A DNA stretch of 12,872 nucleotides from Lysobacterales bacterium (GCA_024710675.1 JANJUH010000325.1:1-12872); one strand, 5' to 3'; shown: positions 1 to 7,078, counted from the stretch's first letter. Translations and numbers: made by a program. The notes: a model not told the origin generated them from the sequence alone.

Positions 1-1
1 C

Positions 2-862
2 GAGGCGGTGCTGACCACGCAGCGCGACTGGGGCAACCGCCAGGTGCGCAAGCGCGCGCGGCTGAAGTACACGATCGACGACCGCGGGCTCGACGCCTTC
101 CGCGCCGAGGTCGAACGCCGCGCCGGCCTCCGCTTCGCGCCCGCACCGGCGATCGAGTTCAGCGCCAACACCGACCGCTACGGCTGGCAGCAGGGAGAGG
201 ACGGGCGCCGCCATGTGCTGCTGCACATCGTCTCCGGGCGCATCCAGGATGCCGCCGCCGCCACGCCGCTGACCGGCCTGCGCGAGATCGCGCGGCTGCT
301 GGAGGCGCGCGGCGGGCCGGCCGAGTTCCGCCTGACCGCGAACCAGAACCTCTTGATCGCGAACATCGATCCGGATCTGGAAGGCCAGATCGATGCCCTG
401 CTGACCCGCCACGGCCTCGACGGCTGGCGCCGCGCGAGCCCGGTGCTGCGCGATGCGCTGGCCTGCGTCGCGCTGCCGACCTGCGGGCTGGCGATGGCCG
501 AGGCCGAACGCTACCTGCCCGACTTCGCCGCGCGCCTCGACGCCCTGCTGACAAGCCACGGGCTCGCCGACCTCGACCTCACGCTGCGCCTGAGCGGCTG
601 CCCGAACGGCTGCTCGCGGCCGTACCTGGCCGAGATCGCGCTGGTCGGCAAGGCACCGGGCCGCTACAACCTGATGCTCGGTGGCGATGCGCGCGGCGCG
701 CGGCTGGCGCAGCTGTATCGCGAAAACCTCGACGAGGCCGCGATCCTTGCCGCGCTCTCGTCGCTCTTCGCCGATTACGCGGCAGGACGCGCAGCCGGCG
801 AGCGCTTCGGCGATTTCCTGCACCGCGCCGGCCACCTGGCAGCGGCTCAGGGAGCGGCGTGA
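2..862 (+). CDS. cysI: Sulfite reductase (NADPH) hemoprotein beta-component, C-terminal part
   Basis: CysI reduces sulfite to sulfide using siroheme coupled to a 4Fe-4S cluster, with electrons from the CysJ flavoprotein. Only the C-terminal half is visible, about 287 residues of a family usually near 550-570; the reading frame is open to the left edge. The four cluster/siroheme cysteines are present in the family spacing: C-x5-C (codons at 464 and 482, VALPT between) and C-x3-C (codons at 599 and 611, in SGCPNGCSRP). Sulfite-reductase stretches RKRARLKYTID and FRLTANQNLLI precede them. The stop TGA (860-862) overlaps the ATG of cysH (862-864), so the two are almost certainly cotranscribed and translationally coupled. 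cysJ probably lies upstream, outside the window. A nitrite reductase or ferredoxin-type SiR is less likely because cysH follows directly. Confidence 0.96.
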   Translation, partial: EAVLTTQRDWGNRQVRKRARLKYTIDDRGLDAFRAEVERRAGLRFAPAPAIEFSANTDRYGWQQGEDGRRHVLLHIVSGRIQDAAAATPLTGLREIARLLEARGGPAEFRLTANQNLLIANIDPDLEGQIDALLTRHGLDGWRRASPVLRDALACVALPTCGLAMAEAERYLPDFAARLDALLTSHGLADLDLTLRLSGCPNGCSRPYLAEIALVGKAPGRYNLMLGGDARGARLAQLYRENLDEAAILAALSSLFADYAAGRAAGERFGDFLHRAGHLAAAQGAA

Positions 863-1566
863 TGGACGGCGCGACCATCCTGTCGCCCAAAGACGGCGCG
901 CTTCCCGATCTCGGCCTGCTGAGCGCCGAAGAACGCATCGCCTGGGCCCTGGCACACCTGCCCGGCGTCCATGCCCTGTCCTCGAGCTTCGGCGCCCAGG
1001 CCGCGGTGCTGCTGCACATGGCGACGCGCATCGCCCCGAAGCTGCCGGTGATCCTGATCGACACCGGCCACCTGTTCCCGGAGACCTATCGCTTCGTCGA
1101 CGAGTTGAGCGAGCGCCTGTCACTGAAGCTGCACGTCTACGGCCCGACGCGCAGCGCCGCGTGGCTGGCCGCGCGCCACGGCCCACTGTGGGAGCAGGGC
1201 CTGGCCGGCATCGAGCGCTACAACCGCCTGCACAAGGTCGAACCCATGCAGCGCGCCCTTGCGGAACTCGGCGTCGGCACCTGGATCGCCGGCCTGAGGC
1301 GCAGCCAGTCCCGCAGCCGCGCTTCGACGCCGATCCTCGAACTGCGCGAGGGCCGCCACAAGCTGCACCCGATCGCCGACTGGAGTGATCGCGACGTGTG
1401 GCGCTACCTGAAACAGCATGAACTGCCCTGGCACCCCCTTTGGCACCAGGGCTATGTGTCGATTGGGGATGTCCACAGTACTCGCCCGCTCAGCGAGGTC
1501 TCCAGCGCGGAGGAAACCCGCTTCGGGGGACTGAAGCGGGAGTGTGGATTGCACGAGAGCTGGTGA
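862..1566 (+). CDS. cysH: Phosphoadenylyl-sulfate (PAPS) reductase
   Basis: CysH reduces PAPS to sulfite and adenosine 3',5'-bisphosphate with thioredoxin or glutaredoxin, the step just before sulfite reductase. The 234-residue protein is close to the usual length for the family. The nucleotide-binding loop SSSFGAQ is at residues 40-46, DTGHLFPETY begins at 67, and the catalytic cysteine is C228 in the C-terminal signature ECGLHES. The paired cysteines that bind a 4Fe-4S cluster in APS reductases are absent: the matching stretch reads IAGLRRSQSRSRA. That supports PAPS rather than APS as substrate. The ATG at 862 is preferred because it overlaps the cysI stop (TGATG); a GTG at 859 is also in frame. 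The gene converges on the cysB-like gene, with two palindromic repeats in the 95-bp gap. Confidence 0.96.
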   Translation: MDGATILSPKDGALPDLGLLSAEERIAWALAHLPGVHALSSSFGAQAAVLLHMATRIAPKLPVILIDTGHLFPETYRFVDELSERLSLKLHVYGPTRSAAWLAARHGPLWEQGLAGIERYNRLHKVEPMQRALAELGVGTWIAGLRRSQSRSRASTPILELREGRHKLHPIADWSDRDVWRYLKQHELPWHPLWHQGYVSIGDVHSTRPLSEVSSAEETRFGGLKRECGLHESW

Positions 1567-1577
1567 GTGGTGAACAC

Positions 1578-1605
1578 GTAGCGTGGGTTGCGCCGCAGGC
1601 GCTAC
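1578..1605 (+). repeat. GTAG-headed palindromic repeat (REP-like), copy 1
   Basis: GTAGCG at 1578-1583 is matched by CGCTAC at 1600-1605, enclosing a GC-rich 16-nt interior. It begins with the GTAG tetranucleotide typical of SMAG-type REP elements of Stenotrophomonas. It lies 11 bp past the cysH stop, so it may stabilise the 3' end of the cys mRNA. Confidence 0.55.
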
Positions 1606-1633
1606 CCGCGTGGGCCTCGCCGCAAGGACCCGC

Positions 1634-1665
1634 GTAGCCCGCTGTTGGCGGTCAACGCGGGCTAC
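1634..1665. repeat. GTAG-headed palindrome between convergent cysH and cysB
   Basis: GTAGCCCGC (1634-1642) and GCGGGCTAC (1657-1665) are perfect inverted arms. GTTG (1644-1647) and CAAC (1653-1656) extend the stem, with a bulged T at 1643 and a 5-nt loop. Such a stem could act as a bidirectional 3'-end structure for cysH and the cysB-like gene, although neither side has a T-tract. The right arm contains the TAG stop codon of the cysB-like gene (1664-1662). The GTAG termini match SMAG/REP-type elements. Confidence 0.75.
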
Positions 1666-2642
1666 AGGACCGGACTCAGATCCCGCCAATCCGGCGGCGC
1701 CGGCCAGCGCGGCTCGGCGTGCCCGGCGACGACACGGCGGAGGTCGTGACGATCGAGTTGCGGGGCCAGGTGGCGCAGCAGGTCGACGGTGTAATCGCGC
1801 AACACGCGTTCGCGCGGCAGCACGGCCCAGGTGATGCAGCCGGGGATCGACGTCGGTGCCTCCAGCACCGCGAGGTCCGGATCGGCCAGTGCGCCGACGG
1901 CCATCTCGGCGAGCAGGCCCACGCCGATGCCCTCGCGCACGCAGGTCTTGATCACATCGGCGTCGCGCGCGGTCATCGCGAGGTGCGCGGCGAGTCCGGC
2001 ATCGGCGAAGGCAGCGGCGAGCGAGGAGTCGGCCCGGCTCGAGGATTCGTAGCTGACCAGCGGCACCTCGGCCAGCGTCGCCAGCGTCGGCGCCCTGCCA
2101 GCGTGCGCAAGCGCATGGTCACGCGGCACCACCACCACGCGACGCCAGCGATAGAGGGGGATCGCCACGCCACCGGCCGGCTCCGAGCCGCTCGAGGAGA
2201 TCAGTGCCACATCGGCCTCACCGCGGTCGAGCCGTGCCAGCACCTCGGCATCGGCGGCGGGCTCGAGGTGGATGCTGGTGCGCGGCCAGGCCCGGCGCAG
2301 TGCCGCGAGCGCAGGCGGTAGCACGAAGCGCGCCTGGGTGTGGGTGGTGACGATGCGCAACTCACCCTCAGCTTCGGCACGCTGGTTGGCGGCCAGCGCA
2401 CGGATATTGCGCGCCTCGCCGAGCAGGCGGCGGGTGTGTTCGAGCACCTGGCGGCCGGCTGGCGTCAGGTCGACGAGGCTGCGACCATGGCGCAGGAAGA
2501 GGCGATAGCCGAGTGCATCCTCGAGCTGCTTGAGCTGCTTGGATAGCGCCGGCTGCGTCGCGTGCACCTGCGCGGCGGCCTGGGTGATGTTGAAGCCGGC
2601 ATCGACGATGGCGGCGAAGCAGCGCAACTGGACCAGCGTCAT
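1662..2642 (-). CDS. cysB: LysR-family transcriptional regulator, CysB type
   Basis: This is the expected regulator of sulfate assimilation and cysteine synthesis. In enterics CysB activates cys operons with N-acetylserine as inducer. The 326 residues match CysB (about 324). An N-terminal LysR helix-turn-helix spans residues 1-60 (FNITQAAAQVHATQPALSKQL). The effector domain carries TTHTQAR at 99-105, the CysB signature with the two ligand-contacting threonines, and DADVIKTCVREGIGVGLLAEM from 228. The stretch SYESSSRAD near 198 takes the place of the third ligand-binding loop. The start at 2642 is chosen because the LysR domain begins there and GGAAAG lies 8 nt upstream (2656-2651); an in-frame ATG at 2708 would add 22 residues without homology. 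Position between cysIH and cysG supports the assignment. The Cbl paralogue cannot be fully excluded. Confidence 0.93.
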   Translation of the reverse strand: MTLVQLRCFAAIVDAGFNITQAAAQVHATQPALSKQLKQLEDALGYRLFLRHGRSLVDLTPAGRQVLEHTRRLLGEARNIRALAANQRAEAEGELRIVTTHTQARFVLPPALAALRRAWPRTSIHLEPAADAEVLARLDRGEADVALISSSGSEPAGGVAIPLYRWRRVVVVPRDHALAHAGRAPTLATLAEVPLVSYESSSRADSSLAAAFADAGLAAHLAMTARDADVIKTCVREGIGVGLLAEMAVGALADPDLAVLEAPTSIPGCITWAVLPRERVLRDYTVDLLRHLAPQLDRHDLRRVVAGHAEPRWPAPPDWRDLSPVL

Positions 2643-2674
2643 CGGGACGTCTTTCCGTCTGGACGTCCGGAAGG

Positions 2675-2702
2675 CTATTACGGAGCGGGCGGAATGTGCA
2701 AA
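2675..2702 (-). promoter_or_regulatory. Candidate cysB promoter
   Basis: On the minus strand TTTGCA (2702-2697) and TAATAG (2680-2675) are separated by 16 bp, a plausible sigma-70 promoter firing toward the cysB-like gene. The predicted start lies near 2668, about 25 nt before the ATG and just ahead of the GGAAAG ribosome site. Confidence 0.45.
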
Positions 2703-2712
2703 CCGCATTCCG
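2690..2712. promoter_or_regulatory. Inverted repeat over the cysB -35, candidate operator
   Basis: CGGAATG (2690-2696) and CATTCCG (2706-2712) are perfect 7-bp inverted arms around a 9-bp spacer. The element covers the candidate -35 of the cysB-like gene, in the divergent cysB-cysG gap. CysB is an autorepressor in enterics, so an autoregulatory or cysG-directed site is reasonable, but binding is only inferred. Confidence 0.4.
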
Positions 2713-2800
2713 ATCCGGCATGTGATGGCGACTCGGCGCTATTTCCCGGCACTGCCACAAGGCCACGAAGATGCCTCCCAGCCACGCTGTGGAGTAAGCC

Positions 2801-4225
2801 ATGGGCCACCCCTTGTTCCCGGTCTTCCTCGATCTTGCCGATCGCCGCGTCCTCGTGATCGGCGGCGGCGCGGTGGCGCGTCGCAAGATCGAGACGCTTG
2901 AGGAAGCCGGGGCAGTGGTCGAGGTAATCGCCCGAGCGCTGGAGCCCGGGCTGGCGGGTTGGGCGGCGGCCGGGCGCATCCGCCACCTCGGCACCGAGTT
3001 CGCACCGGAACAGCTGGAGGGCGCCTGGCTGGTCATCGCGGCCACGGATGACGGGGACCTCAACCGCCGTGTCCACGCCGAAGCCAGCCAGCGCCGGATC
3101 TTCGTCAACGTCGTTGATGAAGCCCCATTGTGCAGTTTCCAGTCGCCCGCTCGGGTGCAACGTGGGCGACTGCAGATCGCGATCTCGAGTGGCGGCGCGG
3201 CGCCGATGCTGGCAAGGCACCTGCGGGAGCGGCTGGAGCGCGAGTTGGACGATTCGCTGGGTGCGCTCGCCGAACTGATCGAGGAACACCGCGAGCCCAT
3301 CCGCCGGCGACTGCCGGACACCCAGGTGCGCCGCCGCTTCTTCGAAAGCCTGCTCGCCGGCGAGGTGCCGGGCCTGTTGCGGCGTGGCGATCGCCCTGCC
3401 GCCGTGGCGGCGCTGCATGCACTGATCGACGGAGCGGACCGCAGGCAAAGTGGGCGGGTCGCCCTGGTCGGCGCCGGACCCGGCGACGCCGGCCTGCTGA
3501 CGCTGCGGGGGCTGCGACTGCTCTCGCAGGCCGATGTGATCCTGCACGATGGCCTCGTCAGCGCCGAGGTGCTGGCGCTGGCGCGACGCGATGCCGAGCG
3601 CATCGCAGTGGCCAAGGAGGCCGGCTGCCACCATGCGACGCAGGAGCAGATCCATGCGCTGATGCTGGCCCATGCCCGCGCCGGTCGCTTCGTGGTTCGG
3701 CTGAAGGGCGGCGATCCCTTCGTGTTCGGCCGCGGCGGCGAGGAGATTGCCTTCCTGCGCAGCCACGGCATCGACTACGAGGTGGTTCCCGGCATCACGG
3801 CCGCACTCGGCTGTGCGGCCTATGCCGGCATTCCACTGACCCATCGCGAGCACTCGCAGTCAGTGCGCTTCGTCACCGCCCACGCCCGCGAGGAGGGCGG
3901 AGAACTCGACTGGGCCTGCTTCGCGCGACCCAAACAAACCCTGGTGTTCTACATGGGCCTGAAGGGTCTCGCCCGCGTCCGCGACAAGCTCGTCGCGCAC
4001 GGTCGACCGGGCACCACGCCGGCCGCGATCGTGGAACACGGGACACGCAGCGAGCAGCGCGTCATCGTCGGCACGCTGGACACGCTGCCCGCGCTCGCCC
4101 GCCAGCACGCACTGCGCTCACCCAGCCTGCTGATCGTCGGCGAAGTCGCCGCGTTGGCTTCGGAGTTGCACTGGTTCGGGGCGGCGCCGATCGGGAACGC
4201 CACCGACTTGGCGCAGGCGGCTTGA
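2801..4225 (+). CDS. cysG: Siroheme synthase: precorrin-2 dehydrogenase/ferrochelatase fused to uroporphyrinogen-III C-methyltransferase
   Basis: CysG makes siroheme from uroporphyrinogen III: two SAM-dependent methylations, NAD-dependent oxidation of precorrin-2, then iron insertion. It supplies the cofactor for CysI. The 474 residues compare with 457 in Escherichia coli. Residues 1 to about 210 form the dehydrogenase/chelatase module, with the NAD loop GGGAVARRK (21-29), the catalytic aspartate D106 in NVVD, and the SSGG loop at 129-132. Residues about 218-462 form the methyltransferase, with VGAGPGDAGLLTL, RLKGGDPFVFGRGGEE, VPGITAALGCAAYAGIPLTHR and the SAM-pocket methionine in FYMGLKG. 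The ATG at 2801 is preceded by GGAGTAA. It is divergent from the cysB-like gene and convergent with the glycosyltransferase gene. I see no strong promoter hexamers in the 158-bp upstream gap. Confidence 0.97.
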   Translation: MGHPLFPVFLDLADRRVLVIGGGAVARRKIETLEEAGAVVEVIARALEPGLAGWAAAGRIRHLGTEFAPEQLEGAWLVIAATDDGDLNRRVHAEASQRRIFVNVVDEAPLCSFQSPARVQRGRLQIAISSGGAAPMLARHLRERLERELDDSLGALAELIEEHREPIRRRLPDTQVRRRFFESLLAGEVPGLLRRGDRPAAVAALHALIDGADRRQSGRVALVGAGPGDAGLLTLRGLRLLSQADVILHDGLVSAEVLALARRDAERIAVAKEAGCHHATQEQIHALMLAHARAGRFVVRLKGGDPFVFGRGGEEIAFLRSHGIDYEVVPGITAALGCAAYAGIPLTHREHSQSVRFVTAHAREEGGELDWACFARPKQTLVFYMGLKGLARVRDKLVAHGRPGTTPAAIVEHGTRSEQRVIVGTLDTLPALARQHALRSPSLLIVGEVAALASELHWFGAAPIGNATDLAQAA

Positions 4226-4242
4226 TCCGGGATCAGCGTTGC

Positions 4243-4343
4243 GGTGCGGTTCGCTGTGCTCACCAGCACCCTCCGAGAGCTCGCCCCCGGGCGGTTTCGT
4301 CGCGCAGGTTCGCGACGGTAGGGTGTGCTGAGCGAAGCGCACC
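4243..4343. repeat. Inverted pair of REP-like elements between cysG and the glycosyltransferase gene
   Basis: The right element has a GTAG head (4318-4321) and a hairpin GGTGTGCT (4322-4329) with AGCGCACC (4336-4343), 8 bp with one G-U pair. The left element (4243-4275) is an imperfect inverted copy: GGTGCGGTTCGCT at 4243-4255 matches the reverse complement of AGCGAAGCGCACC at 4331-4343 with one mismatch. Its head read on the minus strand is GGAG. Two REPs facing each other resemble a BIME-type unit. They fill the 193-bp convergent gap, which has no other gene, and may terminate or stabilise both transcripts. A direct repeat GCACCGTC occurs at 4339 and 4351. Confidence 0.65.
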
Positions 4344-4418
4344 GTCATGAGCACCGTCGTACACCCAAGCCGGCCGTGGCGATGCGGATGGGCGGTCGAA
4401 GCTGCCCGCTGCGCAGGC

Positions 4419-5417
4419 TCAGGCCACGAAAAGCCAATCCTCGCCCTCGCGCCACGGCAGCGCCCGGAACTCGCCACGGATCCGCTCGCGCGAACCCGGG
4501 CTGCCGACGGCGACGAGGCCGAAGGCATCGGGCGGCGCGCGATCGACCTCGTGCTGTGCCCACACCGGTCGGCCGCGCTTGCTGCCGCCGATCCGGCGCG
4601 GGTGCAGTTCGTAGAAGCCGAGCACCGGCACGCCCTCGCGGTCCAGCGCATCGCAGAGATCGCGCCCCGTAGGTCCCGCTCCGGCGATCCACACCGGCCG
4701 ACCCTGCAACCGCCAGAGGGCCAGGTGGCGCGCTTTCAGCGCGAGGAAAGCCGCCGGCGCATAGCGCGGATCGGTCCGGGTCAACCGACCGCCGTGATCG
4801 CGCCAGCGCAGCAACACCGGCTCCGGCTTGCCGAAACGCAGGCCAAGCTGCGCCGCGCGCAGCAGGAACTCGTAGTCCTCCGGGAAATCACCGTGCCGCC
4901 AGCCGCCCAACTCGCGCGCCAGCGTCGTCGGCAACATCCAGCCCGGGTGCACCAGCGGGCTTTCGACGAAGAGTTCGCGCGCGATGGCATCCGGCCCGGC
5001 AAGTGCGTTGCTCCACTCCAGGTAACGGGACCAGCCCGCCCCCATCACCGCGCCGAGCGATTCGACGCGACAGCCGGCGATCGCCACCTCGGGGTGTCGC
5101 TGCAGGTAGACGAGTTGCGTCGTCAGGCGCCCCGGCAGGCATTCGTCGTCCGCATCCATGCGGGCCAGCCAATGCCCGCGCGCAGCGGCAAGGCCGGTAT
5201 TCAAGGCATCGACCAGCCCGGCGCCGGCGACCGGGATGACCCGCAGACGCGGATCTTCGACGGGTAGCCGCTCGATGGCGCCGTCGCTGCTGCGATCGTC
5301 GATCAGCAGCAGTTCCAGTGCGACGCCGTCCTGGGCCAACACACTGGCGACCGCAGCGGCGAGCCAATCGCCGCCGTTGTGGACCGGCATCAGGACGGAG
5401 ATCAGGGGCTCGGGCAT
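4419..5417 (-). CDS. Family 2 glycosyltransferase with C-terminal PglD-like nucleotide-binding domain
   Basis: This is a predicted cytoplasmic GT-A fold transferase of 332 residues with no membrane segment, adding a sugar from a nucleotide-sugar donor to an unknown acceptor. Residues 5-25 hold the strand ISVLMPVHNG typical of GT2. LLLIDDRSSDG follows at 37-46, the metal/nucleotide motif DADD is at 88-91, and the candidate catalytic acidic pair ED is at 180-181 within FPEDYEFLLRAA. From about residue 239 a second domain begins with PVWIAGAGPTGRDLCDALDR and continues VPVLGFYELHPRRIGG. This resembles the N-terminal Rossmann-like domain of PglD-type sugar acetyltransferases, without their left-handed helix. 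The start at 5417 is the only in-frame ATG that keeps the first GT2 strand; no good ribosome site precedes it and it lies in a strong hairpin. The hydrolase stop is 37 bp upstream, suggesting one operon. Confidence 0.85.
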   Translation of the reverse strand: MPEPLISVLMPVHNGGDWLAAAVASVLAQDGVALELLLIDDRSSDGAIERLPVEDPRLRVIPVAGAGLVDALNTGLAAARGHWLARMDADDECLPGRLTTQLVYLQRHPEVAIAGCRVESLGAVMGAGWSRYLEWSNALAGPDAIARELFVESPLVHPGWMLPTTLARELGGWRHGDFPEDYEFLLRAAQLGLRFGKPEPVLLRWRDHGGRLTRTDPRYAPAAFLALKARHLALWRLQGRPVWIAGAGPTGRDLCDALDREGVPVLGFYELHPRRIGGSKRGRPVWAQHEVDRAPPDAFGLVAVGSPGSRERIRGEFRALPWREGEDWLFVA

Positions 5418-5437
5418 GGTCCGATCATGCCCGAGCC
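5407..5437 (-). promoter_or_regulatory. Perfect 12-bp inverted repeat enclosing the glycosyltransferase start codon
   Basis: GGCTCGGGCATG (5407-5418) and CATGCCCGAGCC (5426-5437) are perfect inverted arms with a 7-nt spacer. In the leftward mRNA the start AUG (5417-5415) lies in the 3' arm, one base inside the stem. The stem would hide the start codon, and the only purine-rich stretch nearby (CGGA) is in the loop, three bases from the AUG. A weaker alternative pairing is possible: GAGCC (5433-5437) with GGCTC (5452-5456), which includes the hydrolase stop codon. No T-tract follows, so it is not a standard terminator. Confidence 0.7.
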
Positions 5438-5454
5438 ACGCTCGCTTGCCCGGC

Positions 5455-6399
5455 TCAGACGCAGCCGTACACCAGTTCCGGAGTGGAGACCACGCGTTCA
5501 CCGATTTGGGCACCGGCGAGGAAGTCGCGGCCTGCAGCGATCACCCGCGGATCGGTGACGATCCGGTGGTGACCCAGGCCCTCGACCGACCACAGCCGCG
5601 CGCGCGGCCAATAGCGGGCGTAGCGCTCACCCTCCTCCCACGGCACTTCGTCATCCTCGAGATCGTGCACGACCAGGGCGGGCGCACCGAGATGCGGGGC
5701 GACGCGGTGGATGGCCAGCTCCGACATGCTGCGCCCGGTCTGCAGTTCGAGCCGCGCCTGCATTGTCGCCCGCAAGGGCTCCGGCAGCGCCACGGCGCGG
5801 GCGAAGCGACGCGAGGCGGCCACGCCGTCCGCCGCCGGCGCGATCAGCAGCGCGCGGCCGATCTGGACGCCGTCACCCATCGCCACGGCCAAGGCCGCAC
5901 CGCCCAGGGAGTGACCGATGGCGGCGGCGAAACCGCCGTAATGGCGACCGAGCGCCAGCACGGTGTCGGCGAAACCCGGCAGCGTGATCCGCGCCGGCGC
6001 ATTGCGGCCATGTCCGGGCTGGTCGAAGGCCAGCACCGCATAGCCCAGCTCGCGCAGCGGCTGCACCCAGGGCAGGAAACGGAGCCCGTAGCTGGACCAG
6101 CCGTGGCTGAGCAACACGGTCGGCTCACGCCCGACGTGGCCCCAGGCATAGGTCGACAGCGTGTGCCCGTCGAAGCGGAAGCTGCCGATCGCCGCGCCGC
6201 CGGTCTCGGCCGCGAGCGCCCGTGTGCGCGAACGCTCCATCGGGGTCGTGAACCATTCCAGCGCTCGCTCGGCCGTGCGCTCCGGCGCGAAGGTGCTGCC
6301 CATCGCCACGGCCGTACGGAGCGTCCAGGGCGCCCGCATGGAACGAACGGTCGTGCTTTTTTGTGGGGTGAAGGATGGGATCGACTTGGCGGTGTTCAT
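5455..6399 (-). CDS. Alpha/beta-fold hydrolase
   Basis: A predicted serine hydrolase of 314 residues; its substrate cannot be read from the sequence. The oxyanion-loop stretch LLSHGWSSYG is at 96-105 and FDQPGHGRN at 125-133. The nucleophile elbow is GHSLGG (162-167, Ser164), the acidic residue is probably D249 in HDLEDDEVP, and the catalytic histidine is H277 in GLGHHRI. This triad order and spacing are those of the fold. Residues 1-60 are a basic extension without a clear signal peptide. The ATG at 6399 is supported by GGAG about 8 nt upstream. The TetR gene ends 34 bp upstream and the glycosyltransferase begins 37 bp downstream. TetR-hydrolase pairs are common, and the regulator may control the hydrolase through the same transcript. 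Esterase, lipase or haloperoxidase-like activity are all possible. Confidence 0.88.
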   Translation of the reverse strand: MNTAKSIPSFTPQKSTTVRSMRAPWTLRTAVAMGSTFAPERTAERALEWFTTPMERSRTRALAAETGGAAIGSFRFDGHTLSTYAWGHVGREPTVLLSHGWSSYGLRFLPWVQPLRELGYAVLAFDQPGHGRNAPARITLPGFADTVLALGRHYGGFAAAIGHSLGGAALAVAMGDGVQIGRALLIAPAADGVAASRRFARAVALPEPLRATMQARLELQTGRSMSELAIHRVAPHLGAPALVVHDLEDDEVPWEEGERYARYWPRARLWSVEGLGHHRIVTDPRVIAAGRDFLAGAQIGERVVSTPELVYGCV

Positions 6400-6413
6400 C
6401 AGGGTCTCCAGGA

Positions 6414-6431
6414 GGCGCCGAGGACGGCGCC
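6414..6431. repeat. Short hairpin between tetR-type gene and hydrolase gene
   Basis: Two copies of the self-complementary hexamer GGCGCC (6414-6419 and 6426-6431) flank a 6-nt loop in the 34-bp gap, just before the hydrolase ribosome site. The hairpin could modulate readthrough or processing. At this GC content a 6-bp stem may be chance. Confidence 0.3.
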
Positions 6432-6433
6432 GG

Positions 6434-7063
6434 TCAGTGCGCGGGCGACGCCGCGGCAGGGGTGGCGAGGCTGCCGAGGATCCGCGCCAGGCTGGAGCGG
6501 ACTCGCGACTCGGCCGCCTCGGGTCCGAACAACTTGAGCTCGAGGACGAAGGCGGTCATCAGGGCATGCAGTTCGAAGGCGAGCTGGTGGGCATCGAGGC
6601 CAGGCTGCAAGTGCTCCTGTTCGATGGCGATCTGCACCGCCCGCGCCACTTCGCGCCGCAGGTGCAGGACATACCCGAGCACCCGCTCACGCACCGGGCC
6701 GGGACGATCGTCGAACTCGACCGCGGCAGCCCCGATCGGGCAAGCGCGGCGGATGCCATCGGCCAGCGTGCGCTGCATCCAGCGCTCGAGGATGGCGAGC
6801 AGCCGGGGCAAGCCACGGCGCTCGCGCAAGGCCGGAACGAAGACCTGTTCGGTGAACTCGCGTGCGGCACCGTCGAGCACCGCGAGCTGGAGGTCCTCGC
6901 GGGAGCCGAAGTGGGCGAACACACCACTTTTCGACATGCCCGTCGCCTCGGCCAGCATGCCGATGGTCAGCGCATCGAGACCGCGCTCGGCGGAGATCTC
7001 GAGCGCACGCGCCACGATCACTTCGCGGGTGGCGGCACCTTTGCTGGCGTGGGCAGGCTTCAT
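6434..7063 (-). CDS. TetR/AcrR-family transcriptional regulator
   Basis: A 209-residue repressor-type protein. The N-terminal DNA-binding domain spans about residues 12-60, with the helix-turn-helix LTIGMLAEATGMSKSGVFAHF at 32-52 followed by GSREDLQLAVLD. That is the TetR pattern. The C-terminal half (about 70-200) is helical and contains ACPIGAAAVEFDDRPGPVRERV (107-128), a stretch seen in one TetR ligand-domain subgroup; the ligand is unknown. No ribosome site precedes the ATG, and a TAATAT -10 ends exactly 7 nt before it, so the message is probably leaderless. A 12-bp near-perfect palindrome sits just upstream of the -10, in the right place for autorepression. It is the first gene of a likely leftward unit with the hydrolase and glycosyltransferase. 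Confidence 0.93.
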   Translation of the reverse strand: MKPAHASKGAATREVIVARALEISAERGLDALTIGMLAEATGMSKSGVFAHFGSREDLQLAVLDGAAREFTEQVFVPALRERRGLPRLLAILERWMQRTLADGIRRACPIGAAAVEFDDRPGPVRERVLGYVLHLRREVARAVQIAIEQEHLQPGLDAHQLAFELHALMTAFVLELKLFGPEAAESRVRSSLARILGSLATPAAASPAH

Positions 7064-7070
7064 GGGGCGA

Positions 7071-7076
7071 ATATTA
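7071..7076 (-). promoter_or_regulatory. -10 element of the tetR-type gene, leaderless arrangement
   Basis: TAATAT on the minus strand (7076-7071) is followed by 7 nt (TCGCCCC) and then the ATG at 7063. Transcription would start at or next to the A of the start codon. No convincing -35 is seen; the upstream 17 bp are covered by the operator candidate. Confidence 0.55.
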
Positions 7077-7078
7077 GC

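Noticed and set aside
2368..3853. Long minus-strand open frames opposite cysG (467 and 391 codons)
   Set aside because: They run antisense through the clear cysG gene, have composition-driven arginine/serine-rich or motif-free translations and no supported start; typical shadows in GC-rich DNA.
4224..4234. GATCCGGGATC palindrome at the cysG stop as a terminator
   Set aside because: Only 5-bp arms with a 1-nt centre and no T-tract; the REP pair just downstream is a better 3'-end candidate.
5158..6537. A 459-codon plus-strand open frame opposite the hydrolase
   Set aside because: It is antisense to the hydrolase triad, spans gene boundaries and the start hairpin, and shows no domain.
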